Part shown: positions 11,119 to 24,194 of the stretch, one piece after another
Layout of the letters: every line of letters begins with the position of its first letter
Numbering within the stretch: the first letter of the stretch is position 1
Source of the DNA: Siphonodentalium dalli
Taxonomy: Eukaryota; Mollusca; Scaphopoda; Gadilida; Siphonodentaliidae
Direction of reading: 5' to 3'
DNA: 64,000 nt
Assembly (NCBI GenBank): GCA_032622095.1
Contig: CP136069.1
Span: 103,324,278-103,388,277 of the forward strand
The notes under the pieces: generated by a model
What the model saw: the letters and a program-made list of their open reading frames with translations, nothing else
What the model was told of the DNA's origin: nothing
Databases searched by the model: none
Made by a program: the position numbers and the translations under genes

Positions 11119-12692
11119 TTAAGGGGATGGTAAAGTCTGGTCAAGATGGCCACCGCGGATTGCACCCTACCTCCAGATGATCAATAATTACTCACCGGCC
11201 ATAGAATGGATAAACTTCATATTTTTCACACATAATAATCAATAATAAACAAAGATCTTGTCATTAGTAGAGAAATTATAGCTGTTAGAATTTACTCGCG
11301 GTAGAGTGACAAAAAATCATGTCCCCAAACGGCGTTTCTCCAGTTCCAATGGTTAACTTTTTGTACAAACTGAACAGTCAAAATGGTCCTATAAGAATCT
11401 GGCTAGAGACAAGGAGACATCATTTTGAGGAAAAACAAGAACTTTCCCAAATATCGTGCCTGTGAAAATAGTACTGTCATCCTGAATAATGGCAAAATGT
11501 CCTCCATTTGCATTGTTTACATTCTTAGGAACTATTTTTCTTGGTATGGGAGACCATAATATCCTAACATTATTTTGCGATAGCCGATACACAAGCCATG
11601 GGGGCGGAGCGGCCATGATTACAAACAAACCCATCCGTCAATACTAGAATACGATTACGAATGGAAATCGATCAGTATAGACAATCGCGCATGCGCCAGG
11701 GATCAAGCTTTTGATTATGCCCATCAATAGATATGGGTTATAAGCAATATGATTGTACCTGATAACCGACAATTTCTCGATTAATTTATATTTAAATGTT
11801 ATTAAACGTATTTATCTCCACAATGTTGTTTATCCCAGTGCACCAAAATAGAATTGACCGGAAGTGAACTCGCACAAGGAGTCCGTCGTAAAATATGACA
11901 TATTTCGTCGGAATACGGTACTTTCCTATTCATAAATATGTTTTTATATAGGCTATTTGATTTTAGAATAATACAATATTCTGAAACATGTAAGTTTTCT
12001 ATTTATGTGATTTGCGTACTAATACGACATCTTGTAATCTCGCTTTCGACTATAGACTGGTAATTCTAAAAATAAAATATCAACATTTCCATCTGTAAAC
12101 AGCCCAAAACTTCATAAATCGTAGGTAATCAAGCAACTAAATTAATTCCAACAACTTAAATAAACTGAAAGCATCGATTTCATATCATAAACTTGCCCGA
12201 TTGCAGGATCGGATTGCTTTTCTGGTCGATTTTCATGTACCTGCCGCGAATTAAAAAATGACAACAACGTCATGAACATGTGTTTACAATTGAAACATGG
12301 CGACTGGCTCCCAAGAAAAACTGACACGTTTTAGCGGACGTTTTGCAAACGATACAGTGAACATTAATCTAAAGCATAGCTCCTTGGCTCTTAACGGTAT
12401 GTCACTTATCATAATGGGCTGCCTAATGATACTGTTGAAGTTATAGTTTTTCACATTTGAATGCCAAAACAATGACATAATATTGCAGATATACTCTGTT
12501 TCAAAGTCATTTTTCTGGTACAAAAAGCTTTTTAGCTCACATCTATTCGTGGCACCTCCTTTAACGATATATGCTCTATATATTATCTCTATGTTGTTAT
12601 ATCTATTTCTGTCTGCTTTTATGTGAAAAATACCAATTTTGTCAGCCCGTTTCCAGACATTTTTGATGAAACAGACTTGGCCATCCCCTTAA
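11119..12692. mobile_element. Candidate piggyBac-like non-autonomous element (TTAA-flanked)
   Basis: 'ggggatggtaaagtctgg' at 11123 and the reverse complement of 12671-12688 ('ggggatggccaagtctg') agree at 15 of 17 positions. Each is bordered outwards by TTAA (11119-11122 and 12689-12692), the invariant target of piggyBac transposases. The 1566-bp interior has only short minus-strand ORFs (11389-11634, 12142-12327, 12284-12523) with no recognisable transposase. Class assignment rests on TTAA plus a short TIR; a chance TTAA is possible in AT-rich DNA. Confidence 0.55.
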
Positions 12693-13035
12693 TAATAATA
12701 CCAGTTTTAGTTTACTCTGACAAGTTTCATTTCAAAACTGAAAACAAAGTTACAAACTGTTATAACTTATAATTTATATTAATTATATTTAATAAACGGT
12801 ACTGTACTGTAGTCAGTGTTGTGTACGGCAGACTTATTGTATTATTCCATACTTTCTCATCAGGATTATCACCGTGAAAACCATTTTACCATCGCCGTGT
12901 GTCAGTGTTCTATCATTCGAAAAGTCAACAATGCGAGAATTCGATCGCTTCCGTTCTGTCTAAATAATTTCTGGTCGCAGGTAATGACACCTTTGACAAA
13001 ACTGTGTTCATAAATTAATTTTGTAGCTGTGTACG
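12693..13035. other. Non-coding flank or 5' UTR of the LINE
   Basis: AT-rich sequence upstream of ORF1. The true 5' end of the LINE could not be located; part of this stretch may be its 5' UTR. Confidence 0.35.
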
Positions 13036-15174
13036 TAACAAACTAACAAAAGACTTAAAGATGGTTCATGTGGGAAAAACTTGCAATTCACGGTTAATGT
13101 ATACAACATACAGTCTTCGTTTCTCATCAATGGACGGGGAACTCCGGCATTCCATGATGAAGCACTTCCTGAAATCATCAAGAGACTGTCAATAAGACCT
13201 GAGATGTCCTCCCTGGAAAGACATATTGCGGTTCTAATTGATCGATGCATAGCGAAGAGTGTTACCAATCCGGAAGCAAGCACTAGTATGGTATGTGTGG
13301 ATAAAATTGGAACTATTATAGACACTAAGGAATGTCCAGAGGCAAACACTTCACTGTCAATTTGCATGCACTGTGAACTATATGTGGACTCCAAAGGATT
13401 AGCATGTGATATATGTAACAGATGGTACCATGTCAGCTGCGAACAGCTAGATGACAAACTTACTGATTTTCATGGGTATGATGGTGCAGAGTATAGCTGT
13501 CTTTCATGCAGACACCTTACCATAAATGAAGAAAACAATACACAGATGCCAGATGAAGCTTCTGAGCTAGCAGGAGACTCTGATCAAACAACATTGAAGA
13601 AAGAGGTTATTGACACTGCAAACAGTGCAATTATAAATGAAGAAAACAATACACAGATGCCAGATGAAGGTTCTGAGCTAGCAGGAGACTCTGATCAAAC
13701 AACATTGAAGAAAGAGGTTATTGACACTGCAAACAGTGCAATTATAAATGATCATACGCATAATGGTATCTCCACAAAGAAGACCAGAACTGGTAGCACA
13801 AATGCAGATGTGCACAAAAACCAAGTGGAAATAACACGGCTGACATCTAGCATTATGGCAGAGGAACATAACACACAGGTTACTCAGGAGAATAGTTCTA
13901 ACAATGCCACCACTAACAATAAGAACTGGAATAAGACAGAGCCAAAAATTATTCACATTGTGTCTTATAATCAGAATCGTCCAGTACCAAGAGGTAGCCT
14001 TCCAACCTCTCCGATTAAGGTGCTCCGAGTCAAAATGAAGCCTAATCCAAAAGTGAAAGAATTCAGAAATGAAGACGGTGAGCAAGAGAAACATAAAATG
14101 GAATACATCATGAAACTGGAGTCAAAGGTCAATGACTTGGAGAACTCAAATCGTGTCTTAAAAATGCAAGCAGCGGCATCACAGGTAACAAATTCTGATG
14201 TACATGATGTACATGACATTCCAAAAGGTAATACCTCCTGCCGTTGTGAAACAACATACCAATCAGGAACACCCCTTAGTAGGGAAAATGATTCTGTGAA
14301 GGGAATTACGGACAGACTAACCCACATGGAGATACAGCAGCTACAGATGAGACTTACTGCTCTTGAGTCGCAATGTCAGCAACAAGCATTTAATTCATCC
14401 TGTCATCCATCTGCCACAAATTATAGGTACAGTGCGCCTCATATGTATCCAGCTATGTTGAATCCCATGAATAGAGGAATGCCACCATGGATGTACCAAC
14501 AAGTTGTACCACCACACCCAATGAATAGAGGAATGCCACCATGGATGTACCAACGAGTTGTACCACCAGACCCAATGAATCACTTTGATGGACCACTTTC
14601 GTCAAAGAACCATTTCAATGGACCTCCGAGAAGTGCACCTGTACCACAGGAATCTGAACAACTAAGTACTGGACCCCAGATAAGCTCAAATGTGTGTAAA
14701 CCACCAGCAGGAACTGGATCAATAACTACATGTACAGATGGTATGAACAATCTTCCGGGATTTCCTCAATCGGTTGAGTCGTTCCAGATGAGTCACCCAA
14801 CAGGTTCCTTAGACCAACAAAATTATCAATCCAATCATAATCCATCTCGATATGCAGAACAGATGAGGGAAGATGATGTCCGAGGGGTAGAAAATAAAAA
14901 TAACAACCAACAAAGAGAATCTTGTCAGTCTAGACCACCTCGCTTCATAAACAAAAGAAATCAGTTGCGTCAGTTGAGCCCGAGGGATAACAATCGAGGT
15001 ATACCAGCACAAAGGGGTCGTTACCCCCCCCCCCCAGAATTCTCAACAGTCATAAGAATAGACCACAATCAATATCATCTGCAAAATTTGTGCATCAAAA
15101 TGATGGATGGTCCAAGAATATTATGGATGAAAATCAAGAACTTCAAAATAGGCACTCCACTCCGAAAAAGGTGA
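13036..15174 (+). CDS. LINE ORF1 protein with PHD-type zinc finger
   Basis: The frame is open from 13036 and runs unbroken to 15174. No ATG precedes 13204, so the start is either a non-ATG codon or lies in a missing upstream part. Order (numbering from the TTG at 13081): an N-terminal block 'FTVNVYNIQSSFLINGRG' (likely a conserved LINE ORF1 domain); a PHD finger at about residues 93-143 with CMHC, CDIC, WYHVSC and CLSC (Cys4-His-Cys3 pattern); an acidic Thr/Glu-rich linker carrying a 37-residue perfect-register tandem duplication (13522-13743); a coiled-coil-like stretch near residues 338-365; then a Pro/Met-rich tail with an 18-residue unit twice (about 14464-14571, 'PMNRGMPPWMYQ'). The role is inferred to be RNA binding and particle assembly for retrotransposition. 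Confidence 0.85.
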
Positions 15175-15286
15175 CTTTCAATGATGATGTAACTCATGTA
15201 CAGATTAGTCCGCATATGTCACGGGTTACTACATGCTCAAAGGAAGAAAACTCTTTTTTAGACCATGGCCGAGCCTCGACCGAAAG

Positions 15287-18200
15287 ATGGCCGATGGAAA
15301 CAATCTTACATTAACAACGTTCAATGTGAAGAATGCAAGGAGTAACACCGTTTCTTGCAAGAGCTGTTGAAGAGTACATATATTTTATGTGTGCAGGAGC
15401 ACTGGTTATATAACTTCCAACTCTCATTTCTGAAGGGCATATCGACCACACATGATGTATTTGCAAAAGCAGTTGATGATGACAGTCCCATTGCTCCTAT
15501 ACAAGTTCCAAGAGGCTATGGTGGCACAGCTATCTTCTATAACACACAGAGGAATGTGCAGTACAGAAGGCTTCCAGATGGGGATTGTCGCATAACAGTT
15601 TTGGAAATATTATCCCAGCCACCGATGTGTATCATATCAGCCTATATGCCATCTAGAGGAAATTCTAGAAAGGAAGTATATGATCGGACTCTTGCCCAAA
15701 TTGAAGAGATTTTGGACAAATTTAATGATACGCATGCTGTATATGTCTGTGGAGATTTCAATTCTTCACTGGAGAGGCGGACTTGAAATGAGAGAGATGG
15801 AGAACTGAAGAACTTCTATGAACTGAAGAGATTATCCACACTCCAAACAGGACAACCAACATTTTTCCATGTTAACGATCAGGATGCTGCAGAGATAGAT
15901 TACATTTTTTGCAACAGAACAGCTTCTACAATGACGACAAATTGGACAGTGATGGGTAGGACAGATAACAACTTGTCGGACCATGTCCCAGTCTCTGCAT
16001 CTTTGCATGTGTCTTCAGAAGTAAAAGTTGCTGATGTGATCGTAAACCCTAAGCCTAAATGGGAGAAATGTAACAAGTTGCAATATAATGAATTCATCAC
16101 AAGAGAACTGAAACCATTTCCAATCCATTTGGATACTGGTTATGAAGTTTCGGCTGCAATTGAACACTTGTCTTCTACACTCACTAAAGCAGCAATACAC
16201 AGTATACCCGGATACAGACAGAGACATAAGCTGAAGAAGAAGAGACTAAAAGTGTGGAACCCAAATGTGCATCTTGCAATAAAGAACAACAAGATAGCCT
16301 GGTGTAAACTTAAAAGAGCAGGAGGTTAAAAAACTAGTGAAGAGTTCATCACAGTGAAGAAAACAAAAAGTATTCTTCGGAAGCTTATAAGAAAGGAAAA
16401 TGCGAAGGTAGTTACAGATAAGTTAGAAAAGATCATCAAGGCGACTCCGGACACCAAGGCATTTGGTCTACTGGTTAAACAACAAAGGTCTTCAACAACA
16501 ACTGCAGTCTCAGAATTGATTGTTGATGGAAATGTGTTATCAACACCTGAAGATGTTCTAAATGGATGGGTCAAGCATTTTGAGAGGTTGGGTACTCCTA
16601 TCGATCACAAGGAATATGATGTGCCTCATCAGGAGGTAATCAAAAATGATATACCATTCATTGAGGATACATGTGCTAAACAGCAGAACATGGAGGATGT
16701 AACAGAAGGGGAAGTAGTCTTGGCCATAAATAAGCTAAGTAATAATAAAGCAGCTGACGGAATGGGAATGACTGCGGAACATATAAAAGTGGGACAAAGA
16801 TCGCTCATCAGATACTTAGTGGACCTGATAAATTGCATGTTGAGGAGAGGAAAAATACCATCTAGCTTGAAAGAGGGAATATTAACTCCAGTGTTTAAAA
16901 AAGGTGATTCTCTTAGCCCAGCGAACTACAGAGGAATCACTGTTACATCCATTCTGCTGAAAATATTGGAGCACATACTTAACAGCAGACATCATGACAC
17001 TTACCAGAAAACTCAGTCAAAACTGCAGACTGGGTTTACAAAAGGGACGTCCTCTCAGAATGCAGCTCTCATGGTATCAGAATGCATCAATGAGGCAAAA
17101 GCAGCTAAGAAAACTATGTTGTTCACCACTCTGGATGCACAAAAGGCGTTTGATGTTGTGGATCACAATATACTCCTTCATAAATTGTATTTGGATGGTA
17201 TCATGGGGAAGGACTGGCTACTACTAAAGGAATTGTACACTGACCTATACTCCAAAGTAAAATGGAAAGGACAGCTGTCGCAGCCGTTTAAGATCTCACA
17301 AGGAGTCAGGCAAGGAAAGATCCTTTCTACTAGTCACTACAAGAGATTTAACAATCCTCTACTCCTGCTGCTGGAAAATAAATTTGAAGGGGCACGTATA
17401 GGTACTGTCAGTATTCCTCATATTACATGTGCCGATGATATTGCCCTCCTGACCCATGATACCCAGGAGATGCAACGGATGATCAACTTGGTGGAATGGT
17501 ATGCTAAGCAAGAACGATACAGGATTAATCCTCTGAAGAGCAACACCCTGGTATATAATGGAAGGGGGAGCGAGCATGTGGAAATGTACGGAGAGGAAAT
17601 AAAACAGCCAATCTTTACAGAACATCTTGGGATAATGAGACTTAAAAATAACTCTGTGGATGTTGAGGGAAAGGTAAAACTTTCGCGCAGAACGACGTAT
17701 TCTCTGATGGGAGCTGGCATGCATGGGAAGACAGGGGTGACCCAGCTAGTTAAATGTAAACTTTGGACGATGTATGTCATTCCCAGGTTGACATTTGGAC
17801 TTGACGTGCTGCAGCTTAATAAGACTGAGATGAAGAAATTAGAAAACCATCAGACGGTAACACTCAGGCAAATCCAACATCTTCCAACCAGAACAGCTAC
17901 AGTTGCAGTCACCGCACTACTAGGAGTACCTCCAATTGAAACAGTGATACACAGGAATTCGCTGAACATGTTCTTCAGAATTATATCTGCTAAAAGCATG
18001 GTGGAATATGACATTGCTGTCCGTCAACTAGCAGTGAAGAATCCCCAATCGAAGAGTTGGTTCTCTTATATACGTCAACTTCTTGAGCACTATGATCTAC
18101 CAAATGCATATTCGCTGCTGAATTCAACTCCAACGCCTGCGGTGTGGAAGAGTCTGTTGAGTGAAGCTGTCAATCTTGAAATTCAGAAGAAATGGAAAGA

Positions 18201-18726
18201 GGAAATTAGGCAGAAATCAACACTGAAGTACCTGAATCCTGATGCTGTGAAAGTGAATTGTGTTCATCAAGTTTATCGCTATGTAAGGACAAATCTACAT
18301 GATGCTATGAGGGCTGAGATTAAGGCTAGATTACTCACAGGGACATACACTCTACAATCAAATCGTGCAGTCTTTAACCAGCATAAAGTTAAGAGTACCT
18401 GTAAGCTGTGTGAGGAAGCTGCTGAAGACAGACAACACTTTATTGCCGAATGCAGTGTCTTAAACCCTCAGCGAGAGAAGATAAAGAAGAAACTTTGGCT
18501 TATAGATGTGGTACAGATGACTCCTCTACTCATAACTAATCCAGAACTCTTCACTCAGCTCATCTTGGACTCGTCCCACTCTAGAATTGTTGAGGTCGCC
18601 AAGCTTGCAGAAGAAGACATAAATATCATGGAACTCTACAGTAGGGAATATCTGCATGATATTCATATGTTGAGGACTCGGTTTTTGGCATCAATCCAGG
18701 CTGAGCCCATTGTCACTGATACCTAG
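15287..18726 (+). pseudogene. LINE ORF2: endonuclease, reverse transcriptase, C-terminal CCHC
   Basis: The start is probably the ATG at 15287 (reads 'MADGNNLTLTTFNVKNAR', the first strand of an APE-type endonuclease). The frame shifts by one base between 15343 and 15352, then runs in one frame to 18726 with in-frame stops at 15784-15786 (TGA) and 16327-16329 (TAA). Endonuclease motifs: 'CVQEHW', 'VYVCGDFNSSL' and 'DNNLSDHVPVSASL'. RT motifs: 'AADGMGMTAEHIK', 'LTPVFKKGDSLSPANYRGI', 'TTLDAQKAFDVVDH' (first Asp), 'SQGVRQGKILSTSHYKRF' and 'CADDIALL' (catalytic Asp pair; the usual Tyr/Phe is Cys). Near the end a Cys/His knuckle, 'CKLCEEAAEDRQHFIAEC', is typical of several LINE clades. Frame integrity is otherwise good over 1140 codons. 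Confidence 0.88.
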
Positions 18727-19608
18727 CTAATCACTCTTTACTAACCACAAATTGGTTTTTCTCCATTTATTTCATAATTCACTATTAGTTAGCCTGCTGA
18801 AACTAATCATGGACAGCTTTATACATACATATAAATCATATATGAGTAAAATTGTGAGGATTCTCTAGGATATTCTAGGATTCCAAGAGCACCAGGATTC
18901 CACTTAACCAAGTGGTGCCACGAAAAATCAACGTGGGACATTCTAAGAAGACAAGACAAGACAAGACATAGTACTCGCAAGTATAATCACAAATGAAGTA
19001 GATGCTTGATTCGTTCAAATTGTAATTTCTAAATTTGTTGCAAGAGTGAATCGTGGAATTATGACTTTGAACCCGAGTCACTAAACTTGGAAGTTGGAGT
19101 CAACGGTCAACTTCAAGTTGAACTGTTCAAGAGTCAGTCTGCCATCCCCTGGGAATTGGCTGGAATTGGTGAATTTGTTACATTCGCGGCCAAACATGGT
19201 ACATCATACACCCGATAATGATCATGTACAAGTACTCACCTTGTATATCATAATGTAAGCAGTTTTTTTCTCGCCCAACGCGTGTGTTGTAGTTGGTAAT
19301 TCGTGGAAATAATAATCCGAGGTGGCGATTTTCAACTTTGTTTGAATAGCATCACTTGCCTAACAACCGTCTGTGAGCAACGTTGATTCTGATTGGTTAA
19401 GACAAACGCGATTATCCAATCGCTGCATATGTGGCTTGGGAAGACGAGTTCAAAGTTCAAAGTGTGTGTCGGGGTCATGATATATTTTTAGAAACTTATT
19501 TTTCGTTTAACAGTATTGCAGATCCAATACTCTCCCAGCGTCGAGTGCGTACGCCCAGTACCAACTAAAGCCCACCGCCCCGCCCCTGCGGGGCGGAGCG
19601 TACGTGGC
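18727..19608. other. Non-coding stretch after the LINE
   Basis: Includes the presumed LINE 3' UTR, a short (acaag)n microsatellite near 18950 and a GC-rich hairpin at 19576-19600 ('ccgccccgcccctgcggggcgg'). No gene recognised. Confidence 0.4.
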
Positions 19609-22075
19609 TTATAATTAATGCCCATGCAGTCTCAATGTCATTTATTAACATTATCATTATGAATGTGAGTATACTATGTGAGTCTAATGATCAAAAGACT
19701 ACATGAATTATGATTATCATTATGAAAAAATATGTTTATCAACAAATGTTATAGCGCCCGCTCTCCCGCGGCGAAGCCGCGGAAGCGAAGCGACCAGGGT
19801 ATACGTATGCGAATATGAGATATATACTAATAGACTTTTTCGGCCCAATCTAAAAATAAATTGAAATCACCTAAAATAGGATAATTTATTCATAACTGAA
19901 GGGTCAGCCAGGGTCAGCGGAGTCCAAAATTCTATTGTTGGCAAACGGTCGCCATTTTGTATTGATTAATGCCACCTCGAAATGTGTTATTGGGCAAAAT
20001 GCTCCAGGGCAAAAATTAAAAAAAACTTTGATCTAGCAACTGTTAGCTATACTTCATCATATGTAGGAACATCATGCTCCTAAAGCCAAATATATTTTCA
20101 AAAAGTGAATGTAAATTGAACAAAAGCTCTGGTTAACAAAAAAGTTAAATTGCATGAAAAAGTTTTGTTTACATATTTCATAAAATTATTAAAAATATTT
20201 ACCCCGAAAGAGGAATCTAGCGACCTTGCTGGCCGTTTACATGTTATCTTCAATTTTCTAACGGTATTTCCGCCTAAATAAATTATGAAATATTCTCAAA
20301 GTGCAAGGCCGACAAACGGAAACTTTAAGTTCCGAATGAAAGATCGCAGAGTCATTTTAAGATTGCTTCTTGGGAAACCAGTCAAGGCGTCATGACATCA
20401 AGACGTACATCATGACGTCACTACCTACACCGGCGCGCAAAATTCCAGACAGGACTGCGTCGATGGCCAGACAGCTGAGATTCGTATTACATGGCTGGCT
20501 AAATATCCACATTTACGTTATATGTGATTATTTACATACATTGTATATATCATTTTCTTGTGTCCCATTATAATTAGGGTGGATACACACATGCATGTAA
20601 TTTCTGTATGTAAAATACATGTATTTTACATGGCCACACCAATAATTGACAACATTGATCACCTGCGCGCGAGCGGTTCATTGTTAACAGGCCAGACAAG
20701 CGAAGTCAAATTGTCTTCCATCAGTACATTTAAGGCCAGTCCAAAACATGTCTTCTCTCACGGATGCGGAAATTAGTCAAGTCTGTGTGATATCTGGCAT
20801 TTTATTAATGCACGACCACCAGAAGCCACACGTCTGGCATATATACAGGCTTGATGTAGAACATTTTCAACCATGATGCTTGTTTGGGTGGGGTCTCAAA
20901 AATTCAAATAGCTAAGGGACTTAGTTGAATGTATCGGTCGGAATAAGGTACAATATGATATGTTTTTCTTAAATAGCTCAGAGTTAGCCACCCCCGCCTG
21001 GTAGCTTTCTGGGTCATATATAGCCCTGCATGCGTCGGGGAAATCCTGATCCACCACTGCTATAAATAAGAGAGGACTGGTAATTATTTAAATAGAACGT
21101 CTACCATATGGGTTATTTCACGAACAATTATTTTAAGTGGCCTGGCGACTCGGTCCAAGATAACGACTTATCTACATTCCGACTTAATTGGAACTAGAAC
21201 TCAGTGCGTTCAACACGTAGGCAATGATTGGGTTGTCAGTGGACACATATTACATCGTCTGTATGATCCATGTAAACGCCAAATACACGATACTTACAGA
21301 GATTACATGCATGTGTGTATCAACCCTTAGGGTTTATCATCAAATCCTTCTATAAAGATAACAATTCATCAGATAATCCCATGAACAGTAACAAGCGGGC
21401 GCAAATTACGTTTACGTACATGATCATATTATATTACATAAAGTGGACATGAAACAAGTCAAACTATGAATAGTATCAACACTACAATTATAATCTAGGA
21501 GTAGGACATGTAAACTGCCAAATTGGTGAATTGTTTTGACTGTTCATTTCTAAATTATTGCTGTAGTACACCTAATCACACCTGGCAGTCACATGGAAAT
21601 CTTGAAATCTGACAGCTGTCATTGAAATATTTCTTCCGTAAAACACGTTTGGGTCGGTACCCGGTATACAAGATATTCAAATTACCAATGCAATCATGAA
21701 TGGTGAGATCTATTAAATTAATTTCATTTTGAAAGTCGTTACTAACATAACTTCAGTCTTCATCCAGGTGAAAATGACAAAAATAGAATACGGTACAGAA
21801 TGTCGTGTTGTTTATTACAAAAATGGTCCCAAACGGCAGAAAAACTTTTCTGACTCCCCAACGGACACCCTAGGAAACGTGAGATTCTGATAATTAATGA
21901 CAGTTGGTGTACAATTAATTCAGATGCAATAGACGCCAGATTTTTCTCTTTTTATTGCGACGAGAAAGCACTGTTTTGATTAGAAGAATCAGAGTTGAAC
22001 TACCTTTAGCAATGGCGGACAGAATCGGAGTGCGTTACCGATTGGCCCATCAAATGACGTTGAGTGACGTCAGGG
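19609..22075 (+). repeat. Left copy of a 0.78-kb duplication, split by a 1.68-kb insert
   Basis: 19609-19752 matches 24195-24330, and 21431-22075 matches 24331-24979, with roughly 95% identity by eye. In the right copy the two halves are contiguous. The intervening 19753-21430 is therefore either an insertion in this copy or a deletion from the other. 'ttat' occurs at both junctions (19749-19752 and 21429-21432), as a short target duplication would. A short ORF beginning 'MADRIGVRYRLAHQM' (from 22013) occurs in both copies but is not otherwise supported. Confidence 0.75.
19753..21430. mobile_element. Probable 1.68-kb insertion within the duplicated segment
   Basis: Inferred from comparison with the uninterrupted copy at 24195-24979. 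The left end is GC-rich ('agcgcccgct', then a hairpin 'ccgcggcgaagccgcgg'); 'agcgggcgc' near 21393, the reverse complement of the left end, lies about 30 bp inside the right end. The rest is AT-rich with no transposase ORF. At 20608-20631 there is a perfect 24-bp palindrome ('atgtaaaatac' and its mirror). Class unknown. Confidence 0.45.
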
Positions 22076-24194
22076 ATTATAAATAATCTATCTATACTCC
22101 CTGGTGACGTTGATAACATGTTTACGTTCCCTGATCTAGGTCAACTAAATCCACATTAATCATTTAATTTTGAATAAGGTTGATTTTGTTTCTCAAATTT
22201 AATAGTGTTGTTGTGGGGAGGCTGATCGAAGAAGAAAAATAAATTCGTTAAGTTAATTTGTCAATTCATTTTACAGGCTGGTTCGAGGTTATTCCTCAAT
22301 GGCGGCCGCCACTGTAGACCAGACGCTAGCTCTATGCCTTCACTACGCTAAGGCGTAACGTTCCCAGCATGAGAGACTAGTCAGTACCATAGACTAAAAA
22401 TAGGATAGACGTCGCACTCATGGTTATCAATCTGTAACGCTACTGGACGTCGCCATTGCTTTGGCCCTCAAGCGTTAAGGTAGTTCAGAAAAGTAGGGGG
22501 AGATAATTTTACGTTATATTTACATAGGGTTCGTGTACGGTTGTGAAGAAATACTCGTAATAAAGTACTTTATATTAACTTTTAATCATAATGCTTTCAA
22601 TGTGACATTCAATTAATGCCACTAAATACGATTTGGTCCGTGATATGCATTTTCTGGAATGGAAAGTGTCCGTAATTCGACGTCAATTACTGCGCTAAAT
22701 CAAACTCTCTTGTGGCAAGTTGTGCTCATTTTGCGTCCAGGTTTATTTACTCTGATTTCTTACGTGTTGTGGGGATTTAGTTTTGTAATTTTCCTCGATC
22801 AGCTAGTGCAAGTATTGGATGATCTGATTTCTTACGTGTAGTGGGGATTTAGTTTTGTAGTTGTCCTAGATCAGCTGGCGCACATGTAAATATTGGAGGT
22901 ATACTGAAGCACACAATTCAGAGTGATTTTTCTCATAAACGTACACACGTTTCAATCACTAGCCCGATTCAACCGGGAACTTTTTAACTTTTATATATAC
23001 CGGTATATATATAAAAATAAAATAATTTCCCGTAAAATTAAATAAATGTCACAGGACCACTGCACCTCATTCTGTCTTGTATTCTAACATATATACGAGT
23101 ATTATAAACATGTCCTTTAATATCTCATAGTAATTAATTTCATCTTATAAAAACAGACATATATATCATGTTTATATACATAAATGAATAACCAATGATT
23201 ATTTATTTGAGTTCCATGATTCTTTTGTATATTTGGGTCACAGTAGGGTGTTTCAACAAACAGTGTGTATGTGGTCTTATTATATGAATTAACCTAAACA
23301 TGAATATAAAGGGTATCTCTGTCCACCATGATATTAAAATAGATATCTACGAAGAACAGTTAATTGTATAGGCTACCGGTACTTTGAAACTGAGCGAGAT
23401 AATCCATACAGTAATCAAATAGTTAATGATTATGGTACAAATTGTAAAATATACTAGTAAGATAACATACTTATAGTCCATTTACATTGGAGAATTACAG
23501 TTACTAAAGCTGAATGGGATTATGCATGCTATTGGGAGCTACTAGCCTAGAGGATACTTTTTTCAGACTGGAGGGACACACAATCTGCAAATGAACCTGG
23601 GTGTTGCCTTAGTATGGATAAGTACCATGTGATGGAGAGACAATGTTTGAAATCTATAATTAATTTAATGATGAACTTATAAATGTGTATCATTTGTGGC
23701 TCTTTCCTTGACAGTCAATGAGACATCAGCTACTTTTTATCCAGGATTTTCGCACAAGTATAGTTCAATTCCTTCTTTATCTTGAACACATCCTTGCATT
23801 CTGCATCTCATTTTGTCTCATCTGGATTATTTTCGGCTCATGCATGTTGCACACATCACTTTGTGACCCACCAATATCATTAAGGTGTTGCCATTGGCAT
23901 TGGCATACGGTATAGATCTGTCCACTTCCTGAAATAATACAGAATTCGAAGCATTTAATTTTAATTTATAAATAATTTACAGGTTACAGGTATGAAATAT
24001 GTTATATTGGGATATTTCCCATGCAGTACACACCACTCACCAGTGCCTACATTGGCAAACCATGTAATATTCAGTTGTTCATACCTCTTTATGATAGCAG
24101 TATAAATTATACAAAAATAATGCTATTGCTAATATAATAATAAATAAGGCTAATGATATTATATTTCAACATAGCTGACAAGTACTTGTATACA
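22076..24194. other. Non-coding stretch with a local tandem duplication
   Basis: 22749-22897 contains two adjacent copies of a roughly 75-bp unit ('tgatttcttacgtgt.gtggggatttagttttgta'). Near 22985-23010 lies an alternating purine-pyrimidine palindrome around 'ataccggtat'. A CpG-rich patch at 22280-22470 ('aatggcggccgccact') could be a promoter relic, but no exon was recognised. Confidence 0.4.

Larger units (their letters stand above)
13036..18726 (+). mobile_element. Near full-length LINE (non-LTR retrotransposon) with PHD-finger ORF1
   Basis: Two long plus-strand reading frames in the order ORF1, ORF2 (endonuclease, RT, Cys/His C-terminal motif). ORF1 is intact; ORF2 has one frameshift and two in-frame stops, so this copy is dead but not old. 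ORF1 with a PHD-type zinc finger plus an apurinic-type endonuclease suits the CR1/L2 group, but the clade is not proven. The 3' end is not defined; a short (acaag)n run at 18950-18968 lies in the presumed 3' region. Confidence 0.85.

Noticed and set aside
13008-14327. Minus-strand ORFs of 118-149 codons within the first LINE
   Set aside because: Shadows of ORF1 on the other strand with no domain.
17359-17780. Minus-strand ORFs of about 120 codons
   Set aside because: Shadows of the RT domain of ORF2.
22013-22090. 'MADRIGVRYRL' ORF shared by two loci
   Set aside because: Short, and the two copies diverge in sequence and length after the shared part. More likely part of the duplicated non-coding segment.
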